Shown: in pieces, positions 27,201-35,174 of the stretch | Position numbering within the stretch: the first letter of the stretch is position 1 | How the letters are laid out: every line of letters begins with the position of its first letter | The notes under the pieces: model-generated | What the model was told of the DNA's origin: nothing | The model's database searches: none | The model's input: the letters and a program-made list of their open reading frames with translations, nothing else | Origin: Halorubrum sp. Hd13 | GTDB lineage: Archaea > Halobacteriota > Halobacteria > Halobacteriales > Haloferacaceae | DNA: 64,000 nucleotides | Direction: 5' to 3' | Assembly (NCBI RefSeq): GCF_002252755.1 | Contig: NZ_NHOY01000078.1 | Coordinates: forward strand, 289 to 64,288 | Translations under genes and position numbers: made by a program

Positions 27201-27551
27201 GTCCGGGCAGGGTACGAGACGACGCTTCGGACGACGGTTGTCAACCCCGGTGACAGCCCGGCAACCCGTGCTCTCACCGTCAGCATGGACGGCGAACCCG
27301 TTACTGAACGCGAAGTGACGCTCGATCCGGGGGAAAATGCAACCGTCCGAATCGAGTTTGAACCATCCGAAAGCGGATCTGTCTCACTCGAGGGGACTGA
27401 GGTCGGCGACGTCACGCTGTTCGGTGTCGACGACGGGAACACGACGACAGCGGACCCGGAGACGAACGAGAACGTTCCGGGGTTCGGTGTTGGTGCTGCA
27501 GTGCTCGCGCTGCTCGTGACAGCACTCGGTGTCCGGAGTCGGCGATCATAA
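24246..27551 (+). CDS. Large CARDB-repeat surface protein with PGF-CTERM anchor
   Basis: A 1101-residue exported protein. A signal peptide (IWLCIVVIFAAVTLSGGSS) is followed by eight Ig-like repeats of about 90 residues, each opening with (A/S)xFxVTNASLxx or a variant, continuing through GExVTVxAxIxNxGxxxGT and closing with a Gly-(E/D)-Y-x-I/L-x-V-N strand. This is the CARDB/cell-adhesion pattern. A Gly/Ser linker (residues ~785-810) then leads to a PGF-pre-PGF domain, a ninth CARDB-like unit and the tail VPGFGVGAAVLALLVTALG with terminal Arg residues, a PGF-CTERM anchor. It should be lipid-anchored outside the cell as a stalk or adhesin. Several N-X-S/T sequons make it a likely AglB substrate. 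A ligand cannot be predicted. Confidence 0.88.
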   Translation: MSGRKATAIWLCIVVIFAAVTLSGGSSIGAEAAAVNAEFQVTNASLEQSEVVEGDTATITADIENVGTETGTFTAELRSDADGVINTTDVEIRPDETRTVDFRHPFENTGTYELNVNGTDAGELTVTEPPSAEFDVTAVTLSESEITVGETVTVTAEIANIGDADDTYTAELQRNGTARESKSVDVAAGETATVSFTPSFETAGDYAIGIGDGPTQTLTADQPQPANVSVTDAELSETRLDPGESVTVTATVENDGGTAGEITADLQVDGTTRTSEMRTVDPSEQTTIEFTPSFAEAGTYGIAVNDESAGTLTVSEPAAFEVSNASLGDDTILAGGTAVVSAEVTNVGDTEGTFNLEFRATNQDGTTETVDTRSVMLGGGESQTVELRGAIDEPGEYDVQINQTAAGTLMIESPANLAVTDAELEGDVVDAGEEVTVSATIENTGDREGTLSVSAAAGGDVKTTEAVTVGPGETRTQQLTYTATAAGEYEITVNGMTAETLTVIRPATFRTTNPDIESDTVLESEPTEVTATIVNVGTESGTHTATLVVDGESVATQALDIGPGDSETVVFSRAFDEADEYAIAVNNDTAGTLSVLEPANVSIRETTLSSETITAGESVTVTVVLTNDGDVDGELTTQLRDGNATLGTDIRTVGPDANETVRFNRTFETSGDYDLAVNNDGVGTLAVLEPADVSLGETTVSSDSVEVNESVEFMIDLRNDGEATGQRDVDIALGDGTVIQRSSAVPENGTTLTVTHAYNATGEYTVAVDEMTVANVTVDDPEPTSGSGGGGGGGGGGSSGASGSSGSTTTGGADPTVVRSESEEAVSVSVVGGSGEPYDIAVDLAGPSASQSAVAVSSVGIDPTGEPTVYETTIGQPTAEPSDRNPAPYGVALGYLEFNASLDAASTSAATLQFTVDEGAIPSGLSQENVSVYRYADSEWTMANVTHDVDGDTHTVTLPHAMPVAVVALDPGRVEIVESVVPAEQVRAGYETTLRTTVVNPGDSPATRALTVSMDGEPVTEREVTLDPGENATVRIEFEPSESGSVSLEGTEVGDVTLFGVDDGNTTTADPETNENVPGFGVGAAVLALLVTALGVRSRRS

Positions 27552-27610
27552 CTGACAACGCGAAAGGAACAACCACCCGTCAGTGCAGGTGCTGAAAATA
27601 ACAGGCCGGC

Positions 27611-28438
27611 TCACACTACGACCGAGACGAGGCCGCCACCGACAATAGCGAGCCCACCAAGGCCGAAACAGACAGCCCAGAAGGGAATGCGTTCGACGAC
27701 CCGCATGAGTGCGTCAATCGTGAGATACCCCACGACGGCGCTGACCGCAAGCGCGACGGCTGCGGCTGTGGGACGAATTCCGGGGAGGCCACCCGCGCTG
27801 AGCAGTGTGAGGGCGGCTGCCCCGAGACTGGCTGGAATCGAGAGCAGAAATGAGAGTCGAAATGCGGCCGGCGGATCGTAGCTGCGGAACAGGAAGGTAC
27901 TGGTGGTCATCCCTGACCGCGAGATGCCAGGTAAAATGGCGAGCCCCTGAACGGCACCGACAAGTATCGAATCGGCGAGTGTTGGTGTCGTGTGCCCGTC
28001 CATCCCACCGGACTCAGACGCGAGTTGGAGGATGCCGGTTGCGATAAGCAGCAGCCCAATGCCGGCGATAAAGACGCCGCCGGTGAGTTGGCCAGCCAGA
28101 TCGACGGCAAAGATGTAGAGCGGGATGCCGACGACACCCGTCATAAACGAGGCGACCACGATGTATGAAGCGAGGGCGTTGTCTTCCTCGTAGGCCGCTC
28201 GGGGGCGCCACCCCGGCACTGCCGCAAGTGCGGTCTGGATTTCGTGTCGGTAGTACGTCGCTGCCGAGAGCGTGGTGCCAACCTGTAAAAAGAGCGCGAG
28301 CTGCAGCGCCACCGCGGGGTCGGTGCCGACCAGCGTCAACACTAACGACAAATTCCCCTGACTCGAAACGGGAAGCCATTCGACGACACCCTGCACAAGC
28401 CCGGCGAGAATCGCAATCAGCAGATCCGAGAGCGTCAC
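27611..28438 (-). CDS. uppP: UppP/BacA-like polyprenyl-diphosphate phosphatase
   Basis: A 275-residue membrane protein of the BacA/UppP family. The first signature VQGVVEWLPVSSQGN (residues 15-29) has Gln16 and Glu20, but Asn29 stands where bacterial UppP has His in SSTGH. The second, LPGISRSGMTTSTFL, is intact. Bacterial enzymes remove one phosphate from undecaprenyl diphosphate at the outer face. Here the natural counterpart would be dolichyl diphosphate or another polyprenyl diphosphate. The gene follows cetZ on the same strand (112 bp apart). With the DUF368 protein beside AglB it could form a carrier-recycling route. The missing His is worth noting when assigning activity. Confidence 0.88.
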   Translation of the reverse strand: MTLSDLLIAILAGLVQGVVEWLPVSSQGNLSLVLTLVGTDPAVALQLALFLQVGTTLSAATYYRHEIQTALAAVPGWRPRAAYEEDNALASYIVVASFMTGVVGIPLYIFAVDLAGQLTGGVFIAGIGLLLIATGILQLASESGGMDGHTTPTLADSILVGAVQGLAILPGISRSGMTTSTFLFRSYDPPAAFRLSFLLSIPASLGAAALTLLSAGGLPGIRPTAAAVALAVSAVVGYLTIDALMRVVERIPFWAVCFGLGGLAIVGGGLVSVVV

Positions 28439-28550
28439 TGGCTAGAGTGGGTTGGGCGGGCTACTTAAGGGATACAGATCTGTGATGAGCTGTCACGCGC
28501 ACGTCGCTCATTTGGGCTGTGGTAGAGACTCAACGAGCATGCGGGACGAT

Positions 28551-29729
28551 TCAAAACAGCGATTCCAGATCATTGTCGTCGCCGAGCAAATTCTGTCGGT
28601 TGTCCTCACGTTCGTCGTCAATCGCGTCTCGATTTTGTTTGGCTTCGACGGCAACTTGTTGGAGCTCTTTGACACGGGGGACGTTCGTCACGCCAGCAAG
28701 CAACACGACGGTGGCGACGACGCCGCTCCCCGTCCGGGGGTAGTCGCCGCCCCGTACCTCCATTGAGCCGGTCTGTTCTTCGAGCCATTTACGGCTGCGC
28801 TCGATTCCCTTCCGGTTGAGCAGTGGCCCGGCGCCGGCAACGACGAGCAGTGCGCGTTCGGTGCCGTCGACCTCACAGGGGAGTGTGAGGCGACCGAGGG
28901 TGGCTTTTCGGACGAGACTCGTGATGCGATTGGTGGTGTCCGTACTGTCGAACGAGACACTACTGTTACCCCCACTCGAGAGCCGCGAGAGCAGCCCTTG
29001 CCGTTTTGGCTCGTCGACAGCCGCCTCCGCATAGCCGAGCGTCGAGATGCCCCCGCCTGCGAGCGTGTTGATGATCTCCGAGGAGTCGACGACGCTTTCT
29101 GCAACATTGTTTCCGGCCTGGATCTCGCCGGCGCTGAACAACAGCCCGAACCGCTGAACGATTTCCTCGTTGATCGCTGCAAAGCCCTCGGTGACGGATT
29201 CAGCTGTTTGCCGCCAGGCGTCGTTATCGAACAGCAGCAGATTGTCAACCTCGCGGACGAACGTCTGCAGCGAGCGCGCCGCATTGAGCGTGTAGATCCC
29301 ACCTTCATCGCTGCCGGGGAGGATGCCAAGCCCGTAGACGGGCTCGGTGTAGATCCGCTTGAGGTATTTGCTGATGACTGGCGCCCCGCCCGATCCGGTG
29401 CCGCCGCCGAGCCCGGCGACGACGAGAAAGGCGTCAATTTCATGCGATGGGACCGTGTCCAACGCACCCTGTATCTCGCCCAGACCGCGTTCAATGACCT
29501 CGGCGCCGAGTTCATTGTCGGCGCCAACACCGTGGCCTTTCACCTCGGCTTGGCCGACGAGGAGCCGCCGGTCCTCGGGGATGTGTTTCAAACCACGCAA
29601 GTCCGCTCGTGCGGTGTTGACGGCGACCGCACCGCGGACGATTTCCGCGCCGTGCTTCTTGTCGTATTCAATGAATTTATCGACGATTTTTCCGCCGGCT
29701 TGGCCGACGCCGATGAGTGCGAGTTTCAT
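28551..29729 (-). CDS. cetZ: CetZ, tubulin/FtsZ-family cell-shape protein
   Basis: A 392-residue GTPase of the archaeal CetZ group. The ATG at 29729 was chosen because MKLALIGVGQAGGKIVDKF is the conserved beginning; an upstream in-frame extension is not conserved-looking. The tubulin signature GLGGGTGSGG is at residues 106-115. The T3-type loop (VNTARADLRGL), the GILPGSDEGG segment and an acidic C-terminal tail (REDNRQNLLGDDNDLESLF) are present. CetZ proteins polymerise under the membrane and control rod shape and motility, distinct from the division protein FtsZ. The tail may bind partners. It lies upstream of uppP and downstream of the DUF4330 pair on the same strand. Confidence 0.93.
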   Translation of the reverse strand: MKLALIGVGQAGGKIVDKFIEYDKKHGAEIVRGAVAVNTARADLRGLKHIPEDRRLLVGQAEVKGHGVGADNELGAEVIERGLGEIQGALDTVPSHEIDAFLVVAGLGGGTGSGGAPVISKYLKRIYTEPVYGLGILPGSDEGGIYTLNAARSLQTFVREVDNLLLFDNDAWRQTAESVTEGFAAINEEIVQRFGLLFSAGEIQAGNNVAESVVDSSEIINTLAGGGISTLGYAEAAVDEPKRQGLLSRLSSGGNSSVSFDSTDTTNRITSLVRKATLGRLTLPCEVDGTERALLVVAGAGPLLNRKGIERSRKWLEEQTGSMEVRGGDYPRTGSGVVATVVLLAGVTNVPRVKELQQVAVEAKQNRDAIDDEREDNRQNLLGDDNDLESLF

Positions 29730-29909
29730 TGGAGGGCGCCTTGGAAACCGTTTCCCGCGCGATTGAAATAAATCTGTAGGCGCCAGCGAGTGGTGGACGG
29801 ACGTTACCGTGGCAATGAACGTTTTCACTGCGATTCTGTGGGCCAAGACGCGTCCGTTCACCAAGTATAACTCCGGAGTCGCTATCCCAGTCCACATCGC
29901 AGTACTCTG

Positions 29910-30608
29910 CTAGGTGTTGTCTGGTCTCGACTGTTCGTCGGCGTCTGCTGAACTCCCTGAGAGTGCGTCTGCGTCCTCTGAGCCGTCAGCGTGAGCGGGG
30001 TCTCTGTCTGTGCGGTGGTTGGCTTGCGGGCGGCCAGCCGTCTCGTCGTCAGCTGCCGTCTCTGGGGGATCCGGTGGCTCCAACGCAGCAAGAGTGAGAG
30101 CGACCAGCCGTGTCTCACGCAGTGTGGCCGCGTCACGTTCATCTTGCATGGCGATCAACCCAGCAACAGCGATGCTGACACCGATAGTCAGCCGCGTCGT
30201 CGAGACCCCACCCATGAGGCTACTCCCGGCGACGGCGAGTCCCAGTGTCGCGATCACAAGTCCGAATGCACGAAGCGGTGCTGCACGCGTCACAGTGACG
30301 CCACGCTGGGCGACCCCGACGACACGCGAACCGGCCGCAGCATCTAAGAGAATGTCGACGACCCAGTCGAGGAGACGAACGAACGGCCCGACAGTCCACG
30401 TCTCGCGTAGATCGATGACGATTACGTCCGGATCGGGCTCGGCGGTGAGCCACTGATATAGCGCCGAATGTCGCACCCACAACCCAACACGTGTGGTAGC
30501 TGCGCGAACGGCTGAGACAATTCGGGAGCCGGCCAGCGTGGCTGGAAGCTCATCGTCGGCCGGCGGCTCAGACGTGTTCGCACCTCCGGACCCATCTGTC
30601 GCGCGCAT
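29910..30608 (-). CDS. Uncharacterised membrane protein, 232 aa
   Basis: Translation from ATG 30608 gives a protein with an acidic N-terminus, a PDVIVIDLRETWTVGPFVRL segment, two adjacent membrane helices (LRAFGLVIATLGLAVAGSSL and LTIGVSIAVAGLIAM) and a long acidic, Asp/Ser-rich cytosolic tail. An in-frame TTG at 30641 is a possible earlier start. I recognise no catalytic family. It follows the DUF4330 gene on the same strand by 79 bp (46 bp from the TTG), and the two are probably expressed together, suggesting a shared membrane role. Confidence 0.7.
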   Translation of the reverse strand: MRATDGSGGANTSEPPADDELPATLAGSRIVSAVRAATTRVGLWVRHSALYQWLTAEPDPDVIVIDLRETWTVGPFVRLLDWVVDILLDAAAGSRVVGVAQRGVTVTRAAPLRAFGLVIATLGLAVAGSSLMGGVSTTRLTIGVSIAVAGLIAMQDERDAATLRETRLVALTLAALEPPDPPETAADDETAGRPQANHRTDRDPAHADGSEDADALSGSSADADEQSRPDNT

Positions 30609-30687
30609 GGTCACTTCGCGTGCACCTCTCTCGACGGACAAGAGAAGGGCAAATGTCGGGTGGCGACGGGGGGGACACCGTGGATCA

Positions 30688-31782
30688 TTATCTGATACTC
30701 ACGACCTTTGTCTCGATGATGCGCGTCCCAAGGTCGAGGGTAATGTTCGTGCCACCACGAAGCGGTTCACCCTTGAATTGGACGCCCGTCGCTGTTTCTC
30801 GGACCTGGAGTTCCGCCGTGATCGTCACATCCCGATTAATCGGGTGATCAACGACGTTGACGCTGCCGTCTTCGCCCGTCGCGATGATGAGCGACGGCTC
30901 GGTCTCGACGGCGGTGATCTCCGCAACTGGATCGGTACTCGAGCCTTCGCTCATTCCCGGGCGGATAGCGTCCGCGGTGTCGGCACGCACCTCCGTCATC
31001 CGGAGCGTGACCTGTCGCGTCGACGTTTCGCCCAGCTGGAGGTTGCCGTTCACACGCTCGATCTGGCCGTCGAGCGTGTAGTCGGCAGCCGGGAGGGTGA
31101 GCGACTGCCCGCGCTGGAGCGGAACTCCGCCAAAGCGGGACTGACCACCCTCTCGGTGGGTGGCAAGCGTCGCCTCAACGAGCACGCGCGTCTGGTCGGG
31201 GCTGTCCGTGGCGTAGCTAGCGACCTCCTCAACAGTCGCGACCGTGCGCCCGGCAAGCCGAATCTCGTCGCCCGCAGTGACTTCGGTGGCGGTTTTAGCA
31301 TCAAGCGTGTCACGGAGGATTACCTGTTGGCTGTCGCCGGCCAGCGTGTCGCTATCGCTGACATCCCGCACTTGGCCGCTCACTTCATACTGTGATGTTT
31401 CAATGGCCAGCGTTCGGCCGAGCCGTGGTGGAGCGTTCGCATACGTGATGGTGTCGTCGTCGGTCTCGCCTTGGAGTTCGACGCGGAGTGTGACACCGAT
31501 CTCGGTTCCGCGAGGGGTGAGGTGGACATCAGTGACCGTGAGCGTGGAGCTGTCGTCCGGTTCGTACATGTCACCCTCGTTGATTGCCTCCACGATGTAG
31601 GCAGGCTGTGTCCCCAGATCGAGCGTGGCGTACGTCGTGTCAGTGTCGGGTTGGGGCGCCGGGTCGTCGGCGAACACGAAAGCCGCACCGGCGACGCCGA
31701 CTGCAAGCACCACGAGCACAACAAGCACGTCGACAACGTTGACGGCACCGAAGAGATTGCCGTCATCATCGATTACCTCCAT
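30688..31782 (-). CDS. DUF4330 family membrane-anchored protein
   Basis: A 364-residue protein with the DUF4330 opening: MEVIDDDGNLFGAVNVVDVL, followed by one membrane helix (VLVVLAVGVAGAAFVFA). The rest is a long external part made of repeated beta-rich units with (E/D)-x-(V/L)-x-L-x-G patterns. DUF4330 proteins are anchored by the N-terminal helix; their function is not established. Context (CetZ, UppP, surface proteins) points to the envelope. The gene is preceded by a short gap containing its promoter and a decayed nucleotidyltransferase tail on the other strand. Confidence 0.8.
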   Translation of the reverse strand: MEVIDDDGNLFGAVNVVDVLVVLVVLAVGVAGAAFVFADDPAPQPDTDTTYATLDLGTQPAYIVEAINEGDMYEPDDSSTLTVTDVHLTPRGTEIGVTLRVELQGETDDDTITYANAPPRLGRTLAIETSQYEVSGQVRDVSDSDTLAGDSQQVILRDTLDAKTATEVTAGDEIRLAGRTVATVEEVASYATDSPDQTRVLVEATLATHREGGQSRFGGVPLQRGQSLTLPAADYTLDGQIERVNGNLQLGETSTRQVTLRMTEVRADTADAIRPGMSEGSSTDPVAEITAVETEPSLIIATGEDGSVNVVDHPINRDVTITAELQVRETATGVQFKGEPLRGGTNITLDLGTRIIETKVVSIR

Positions 31783-31919
31783 TGGGGACCACCCGAGCGT
31801 CGCATTATCACGGAGGATTCACGCCTCCGTCAAAAGCGTATTCGTTCGGGAGTTGCGTATGAGAGTCAGCGATCAAGCGGGTAGTGACCGGGGTAACAGC
31901 CAGTACAAGGATACCGATC

Positions 31920-32094
31920 CATAAAAACGTCTTTCACGCCTGTGAGCTGGTCCGACCGTCCGCCGAGGGCGAGTACCAGCTGAGCGGGTGTGGGTCGACT
32001 GGTGCGTGCGGGCTACGAGGTGGTAACTGTGCGTCTCGGCGAACGCGTGAACAACCCGGCAGACGTGGGACGGGCGAGCGAATTAGTCGAGTGA
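31920..32094 (+). pseudogene. 3' remnant of a sugar nucleotidyltransferase
   Basis: The piece reads VFHACELVRPSAEGEYQLS, then after a one-base frame change VGRLVRAGYEVVTVRLGERV and finally NPADVGRASELVE with a stop at 32092-32094. This is nearly the same as the C-terminus of the intact nucleotidyltransferase at 34276-34980 (VGLLVRAGYEVATVRVGRRV, then VNVNTPADVERASELV). Nucleotide identity is also obvious by eye. The 5' part of the copy is absent. It is a leftover of a duplicated or exchanged gene, about 2.9 kb upstream of its intact relative. Confidence 0.8.
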
Positions 32095-32211
32095 GAGCAG
32101 ACTACGTCTCACGGTCTGCGATTCATCAGTGTTCGTCCGACTGCTCGCTGTGTCACCGACTCGGCCGTTCTCGGACGACCCCACTGAAGAGACAGATATG
32201 TTCTGTCACCA

Positions 32212-32225
32212 AAATATATTTTATT
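32212..32225 (+). promoter_or_regulatory. AT-rich promoter-like box upstream of the epimerase
   Basis: AATATATTTTATTG lies about 170 nt before the epimerase ATG at 32391. If used, it gives a leader of roughly 140 nt. It is the only clear TATA-like element in that gap. Confidence 0.35.
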
Positions 32226-32390
32226 GAGGTCGTCTCCGAGAGTATGTCAGGGGACTCCACGCTACCACTTCAGTTGAATACGAGACAGAGCAGAGTGTCG
32301 ATCGGTCAGCGATGTCGTTGAGAGAGTTCCGATTGCGTCGTGTCACGGGCGAATCGCGCGAGTTTTGTGTCGGCCGCTGAAAGCGCCGCC

Positions 32391-33377
32391 ATGCAAATCC
32401 TCGTGACGGGAGGGGCCGGATTTATCGGCGGCCACCTCGCCGAGTCGTTCCTCGACGATGGGCACGACGTTCGGGTCCTCGACAACTTCGAGCCGTTCTA
32501 CGCCGAGGGGATCAAACGCCACACGCTCGACGTCCATCGCGAGGTAGCAAGCGCGAGCGACGCGAGCTACGAGTTTGTCGAGGGCGACGTCCGAGATCGG
32601 GAGACGGTTCAGTCGGTCGTCGCTGATGCGGATGTCGTCGTCCACCAGGCCGCACAGGCGGGCGTCCGCGAGAGTGTGGACAACCCGCGGAAGGTGACCG
32701 ACATAAACGTGAGCGGGACGGTGAACCTCTTGGAGGCGTCGAAGGAGGCAGGTGTCGAGCGAGTGATCGTAGCGAGTTCGTCGTCAGTGTACGGGAAGCC
32801 GAAGTCGCTCCCCTACGAGGAGGACCATCCCACCGAACCCGTGAGTCCCTACGGCGTGACGAAGCTGACCCAGGAGCATATGGCGCGGGTGTACACGGAG
32901 CTCCACGGGCTGTCGACCGTCTGTCTGCGGTACTTCACCGTGTACGGGCCGCGGATGCGCCCGAACATGGCGATTTCGAATTTTGTCTCGCGGTGTGTGA
33001 ACGGAGAGCCGCCGGTGATCTACGGGGACGGCCAGCAGACGCGGGATTTCACGTACGTGGCCGACGTGGTAGACGCGAACCGAACGCTGCTAGAGTCAGA
33101 GACTGCCGACGGGGACGTGTTGAACATCGGGAGCTCGGACAACATCTCGATCCAGAAGCTGGCCGAGACGGTTCGGGATCAGTTAGCGCCCGAGTTGGCG
33201 ATCGAGTACGAGTCCGCCCGCGAGGCCGACGCCGAGCACACCCACGCGTCGGTGGCGAAGGCCCGGGAGCAGATCGGGTACGAGCCCTCACGGACGATCG
33301 CTGAAGGGGTCGGAGAGTTCATCGAGTGGTACCAAGCAAATCGGGAGTGGTACGAGCCGTTGGTGCGGTCGTCGTAA
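32391..33377 (+). CDS. NAD-dependent nucleotide-sugar epimerase/dehydratase (extended SDR)
   Basis: A 328-residue extended short-chain dehydrogenase. The ATG at 32391 begins directly at the Rossmann fold (MQILVTGGAGFIGGHLAE), so the in-frame upstream extension was rejected. NAD-binding GGAGFIGG, the active-site strand IVASSSSVYGKPKSLPY and the catalytic pair in SPYGVTKLTQEH (Tyr-x-x-x-Lys) are all present, with GDGQQTRDFTYVADVV typical of UDP-glucose or UDP-glucuronate 4-epimerases. It would interconvert UDP-hexoses or UDP-uronates for the glycosyltransferases. The precise substrate is undetermined. It is convergent with the next gene: their stop codons are adjacent (33377/33378). Confidence 0.88.
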   Translation: MQILVTGGAGFIGGHLAESFLDDGHDVRVLDNFEPFYAEGIKRHTLDVHREVASASDASYEFVEGDVRDRETVQSVVADADVVVHQAAQAGVRESVDNPRKVTDINVSGTVNLLEASKEAGVERVIVASSSSVYGKPKSLPYEEDHPTEPVSPYGVTKLTQEHMARVYTELHGLSTVCLRYFTVYGPRMRPNMAISNFVSRCVNGEPPVIYGDGQQTRDFTYVADVVDANRTLLESETADGDVLNIGSSDNISIQKLAETVRDQLAPELAIEYESAREADAEHTHASVAKAREQIGYEPSRTIAEGVGEFIEWYQANREWYEPLVRSS

Positions 33378-34115
33378 TTACTCGAGCATCACGCTCGTGT
33401 GGTCCGTCGCCACGCTGACGGTGGCGTCCGTGTACTTGCTGACGGTACTGACAAGCTCGTCGGCGTGCGGTTCCGTCTCAGGAAACAGATGCGTAAGCAG
33501 GATGCGGTCAATGTCGATGTCCGCGAGCAACTTCCCAAGTGCCGTGGGTGTTGAATGTCCTGGTGACTCCGTCCCGTCCGGATACGCGCACTCGTGGACG
33601 AGCACCTCTGATCCGTCGGCGAGCGAACAGACCGGCTCGGTTGGTGCCGTGTCGCCGGCGATCGTCACTCGCTCGTCAAATCGGTATGCGTAGCCCGGTT
33701 TCGAGTGGTCGGTCGGCGCGCGCTCAATCGCTATCTCGCCGATCGCGAACGGGTCGGTGCCTGTGGGAAGTTCGCGAACGGTGAGGTTGAGACGATCAGC
33801 GAGCTCGTCAACGGCGAACAACGCGTCACAGACATCGCTGGTGCCTTGCGGTCCGACCACCGTGAACGCGTCGTGGCCGTCGAGTAAGCGGGCCTTGGCG
33901 AGGGTCGGAAGGTCGGCGACGTGATCGAGGTGTGTGTGCGTGAGGAGGACGGTATCGACATCGCGGTAGTCGATATCCGACTGCGCGAGTCGGTGGGTGA
34001 CTCCGCTCCCGCAGTCGACGAGGAGCGTGTCGCCTCCGCGCTCGACGATGGCTCCCGTCTGGAGTCGCGTCGGCGACGGGAGGGCACTACCGGTACCGAG
34101 TAGGGTTAGGCGCAT
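33378..34115 (-). CDS. Metallo-beta-lactamase-fold hydrolase, RNase Z-like
   Basis: A 245-residue protein starting at ATG 34115 (MRLTLLGTGSALPSPTRLQ). A longer in-frame extension to 34277 is not conserved-looking and would overlap the divergent gene. The metal site is LLTHTHLDHVADLP (HxHxDH), with GTGSA, VTIAGDTAPTEP and a final THLFPE supplying further ligands. This is the pattern of the RNase Z/ElaC branch, but the exosite arm of true tRNase Z is short or absent. A phosphodiesterase-type function is therefore possible. No neighbour suggests a pathway. It is divergent from the nucleotidyltransferase at 34276. Confidence 0.82.
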   Translation of the reverse strand: MRLTLLGTGSALPSPTRLQTGAIVERGGDTLLVDCGSGVTHRLAQSDIDYRDVDTVLLTHTHLDHVADLPTLAKARLLDGHDAFTVVGPQGTSDVCDALFAVDELADRLNLTVRELPTGTDPFAIGEIAIERAPTDHSKPGYAYRFDERVTIAGDTAPTEPVCSLADGSEVLVHECAYPDGTESPGHSTPTALGKLLADIDIDRILLTHLFPETEPHADELVSTVSKYTDATVSVATDHTSVMLE

Positions 34116-34275
34116 ACGCGCTCGTATTCGGTCGTCCGGCAAGAGAATGCGGGACAGTCGTAATGGGCCGTGTCGAGGACGTAGCATTAAGAGACGGTCT
34201 TGCTGATGAGTCCGTGAAAGCTCTCGCGACAGACTCATCGTCGGATTCAGGTATCTCGTGGTCGATTTTCGTGAC

Positions 34276-34980
34276 ATGGACGCAGTTATCCCCGCTGCCG
34301 GGCGCGGAAGTCGACTCGACGAGCTGACGGCGGACCGACCGAAGGGGCTTGTTGACGTCGCGGGGCGGCCCCTCCTCGCACACGTCTTCGAGACGGCGAT
34401 CGAGGCCGGAGCCGACGCACTGGTCGTGATCGTTGGGTATGAGGCAGGCCAGATCGTCGACCGGTTCGGCGACGCCTTCGTCGGTGTTCCTATTACCTAC
34501 GTCCACCAGCGCGAGCGGAAGGGGTTGGGTCACGCGGTGTTACAGGCCGAGCCGAACGTCGACGGGACGTTCTTGCTCGTGAACGGCGACAACGTCTTCG
34601 CGGGGAGCGTCGAGCCGGCGATTGAGGCTGTTGAGGAGGCGGACGCCGCGCTCGCGGTCGAGGAGGTGTCGCCCGCGGTCGCGGCGACGACCGGTGTAAT
34701 CGATACAGATGAGGCGGGACGCGTGACGGGGATCGTCGAGAAGCCTGACGACCCGCCGTCGACGCTCGTGACGACTGGGTGTTACGTGTTGCCTGAAGAC
34801 ATCTTTCACGCGTGTGCGCTGCTCCGGCCGTCGGCTGAGGGCGAGTACCAGCTGAGCGAGGCCGTCGGCCTGTTGGTGCGGGCGGGCTACGAGGTGGCGA
34901 CGGTTCGCGTCGGTAGACGTGTGAACGTGAACACGCCCGCGGACGTGGAACGGGCGAGCGAGTTGGTCCAATCACAGTAG
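34276..34980 (+). CDS. Sugar-nucleotide transferase (nucleotidyltransferase family)
   Basis: A 234-residue enzyme starting at MDAVIPAAGRGSRLDELTAD, followed by RPKGLVDVAGRPLL, the NTP-binding and substrate loop of glucose-1-phosphate nucleotidyltransferases. VVIVGYEAGQIVDRF, LLVNGDNVFAGSV (metal-binding Asp) and GIVEKPDDPPSTLVTTG complete the set. It charges a sugar-1-phosphate with NTP in the cytosol. It resembles the protein at 62366 (AglF-like), but the signature reads RGSRLDELT rather than KGTRLRPLT, so substrate preference may differ. A decayed copy of its 3' end lies at 31920-32094. Confidence 0.85.
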   Translation: MDAVIPAAGRGSRLDELTADRPKGLVDVAGRPLLAHVFETAIEAGADALVVIVGYEAGQIVDRFGDAFVGVPITYVHQRERKGLGHAVLQAEPNVDGTFLLVNGDNVFAGSVEPAIEAVEEADAALAVEEVSPAVAATTGVIDTDEAGRVTGIVEKPDDPPSTLVTTGCYVLPEDIFHACALLRPSAEGEYQLSEAVGLLVRAGYEVATVRVGRRVNVNTPADVERASELVQSQ

Positions 34981-35174
34981 CTTCATCAATATATACTCCC
35001 TCTCAGCGAGTCTAGACCGTGGTAGTGATAGCGTGATCCGGGTGAAGTCGGTCAAGGAGCGTCCGTACACAGATCGTGGGCAGAGCACAAGAGGGGACGG
35101 ACGACATTATTCAGGTCGTCATCCGTATCAGACAATTCTCTGTATTTCATCGTCAGATCCCGAGCCAATCTATA

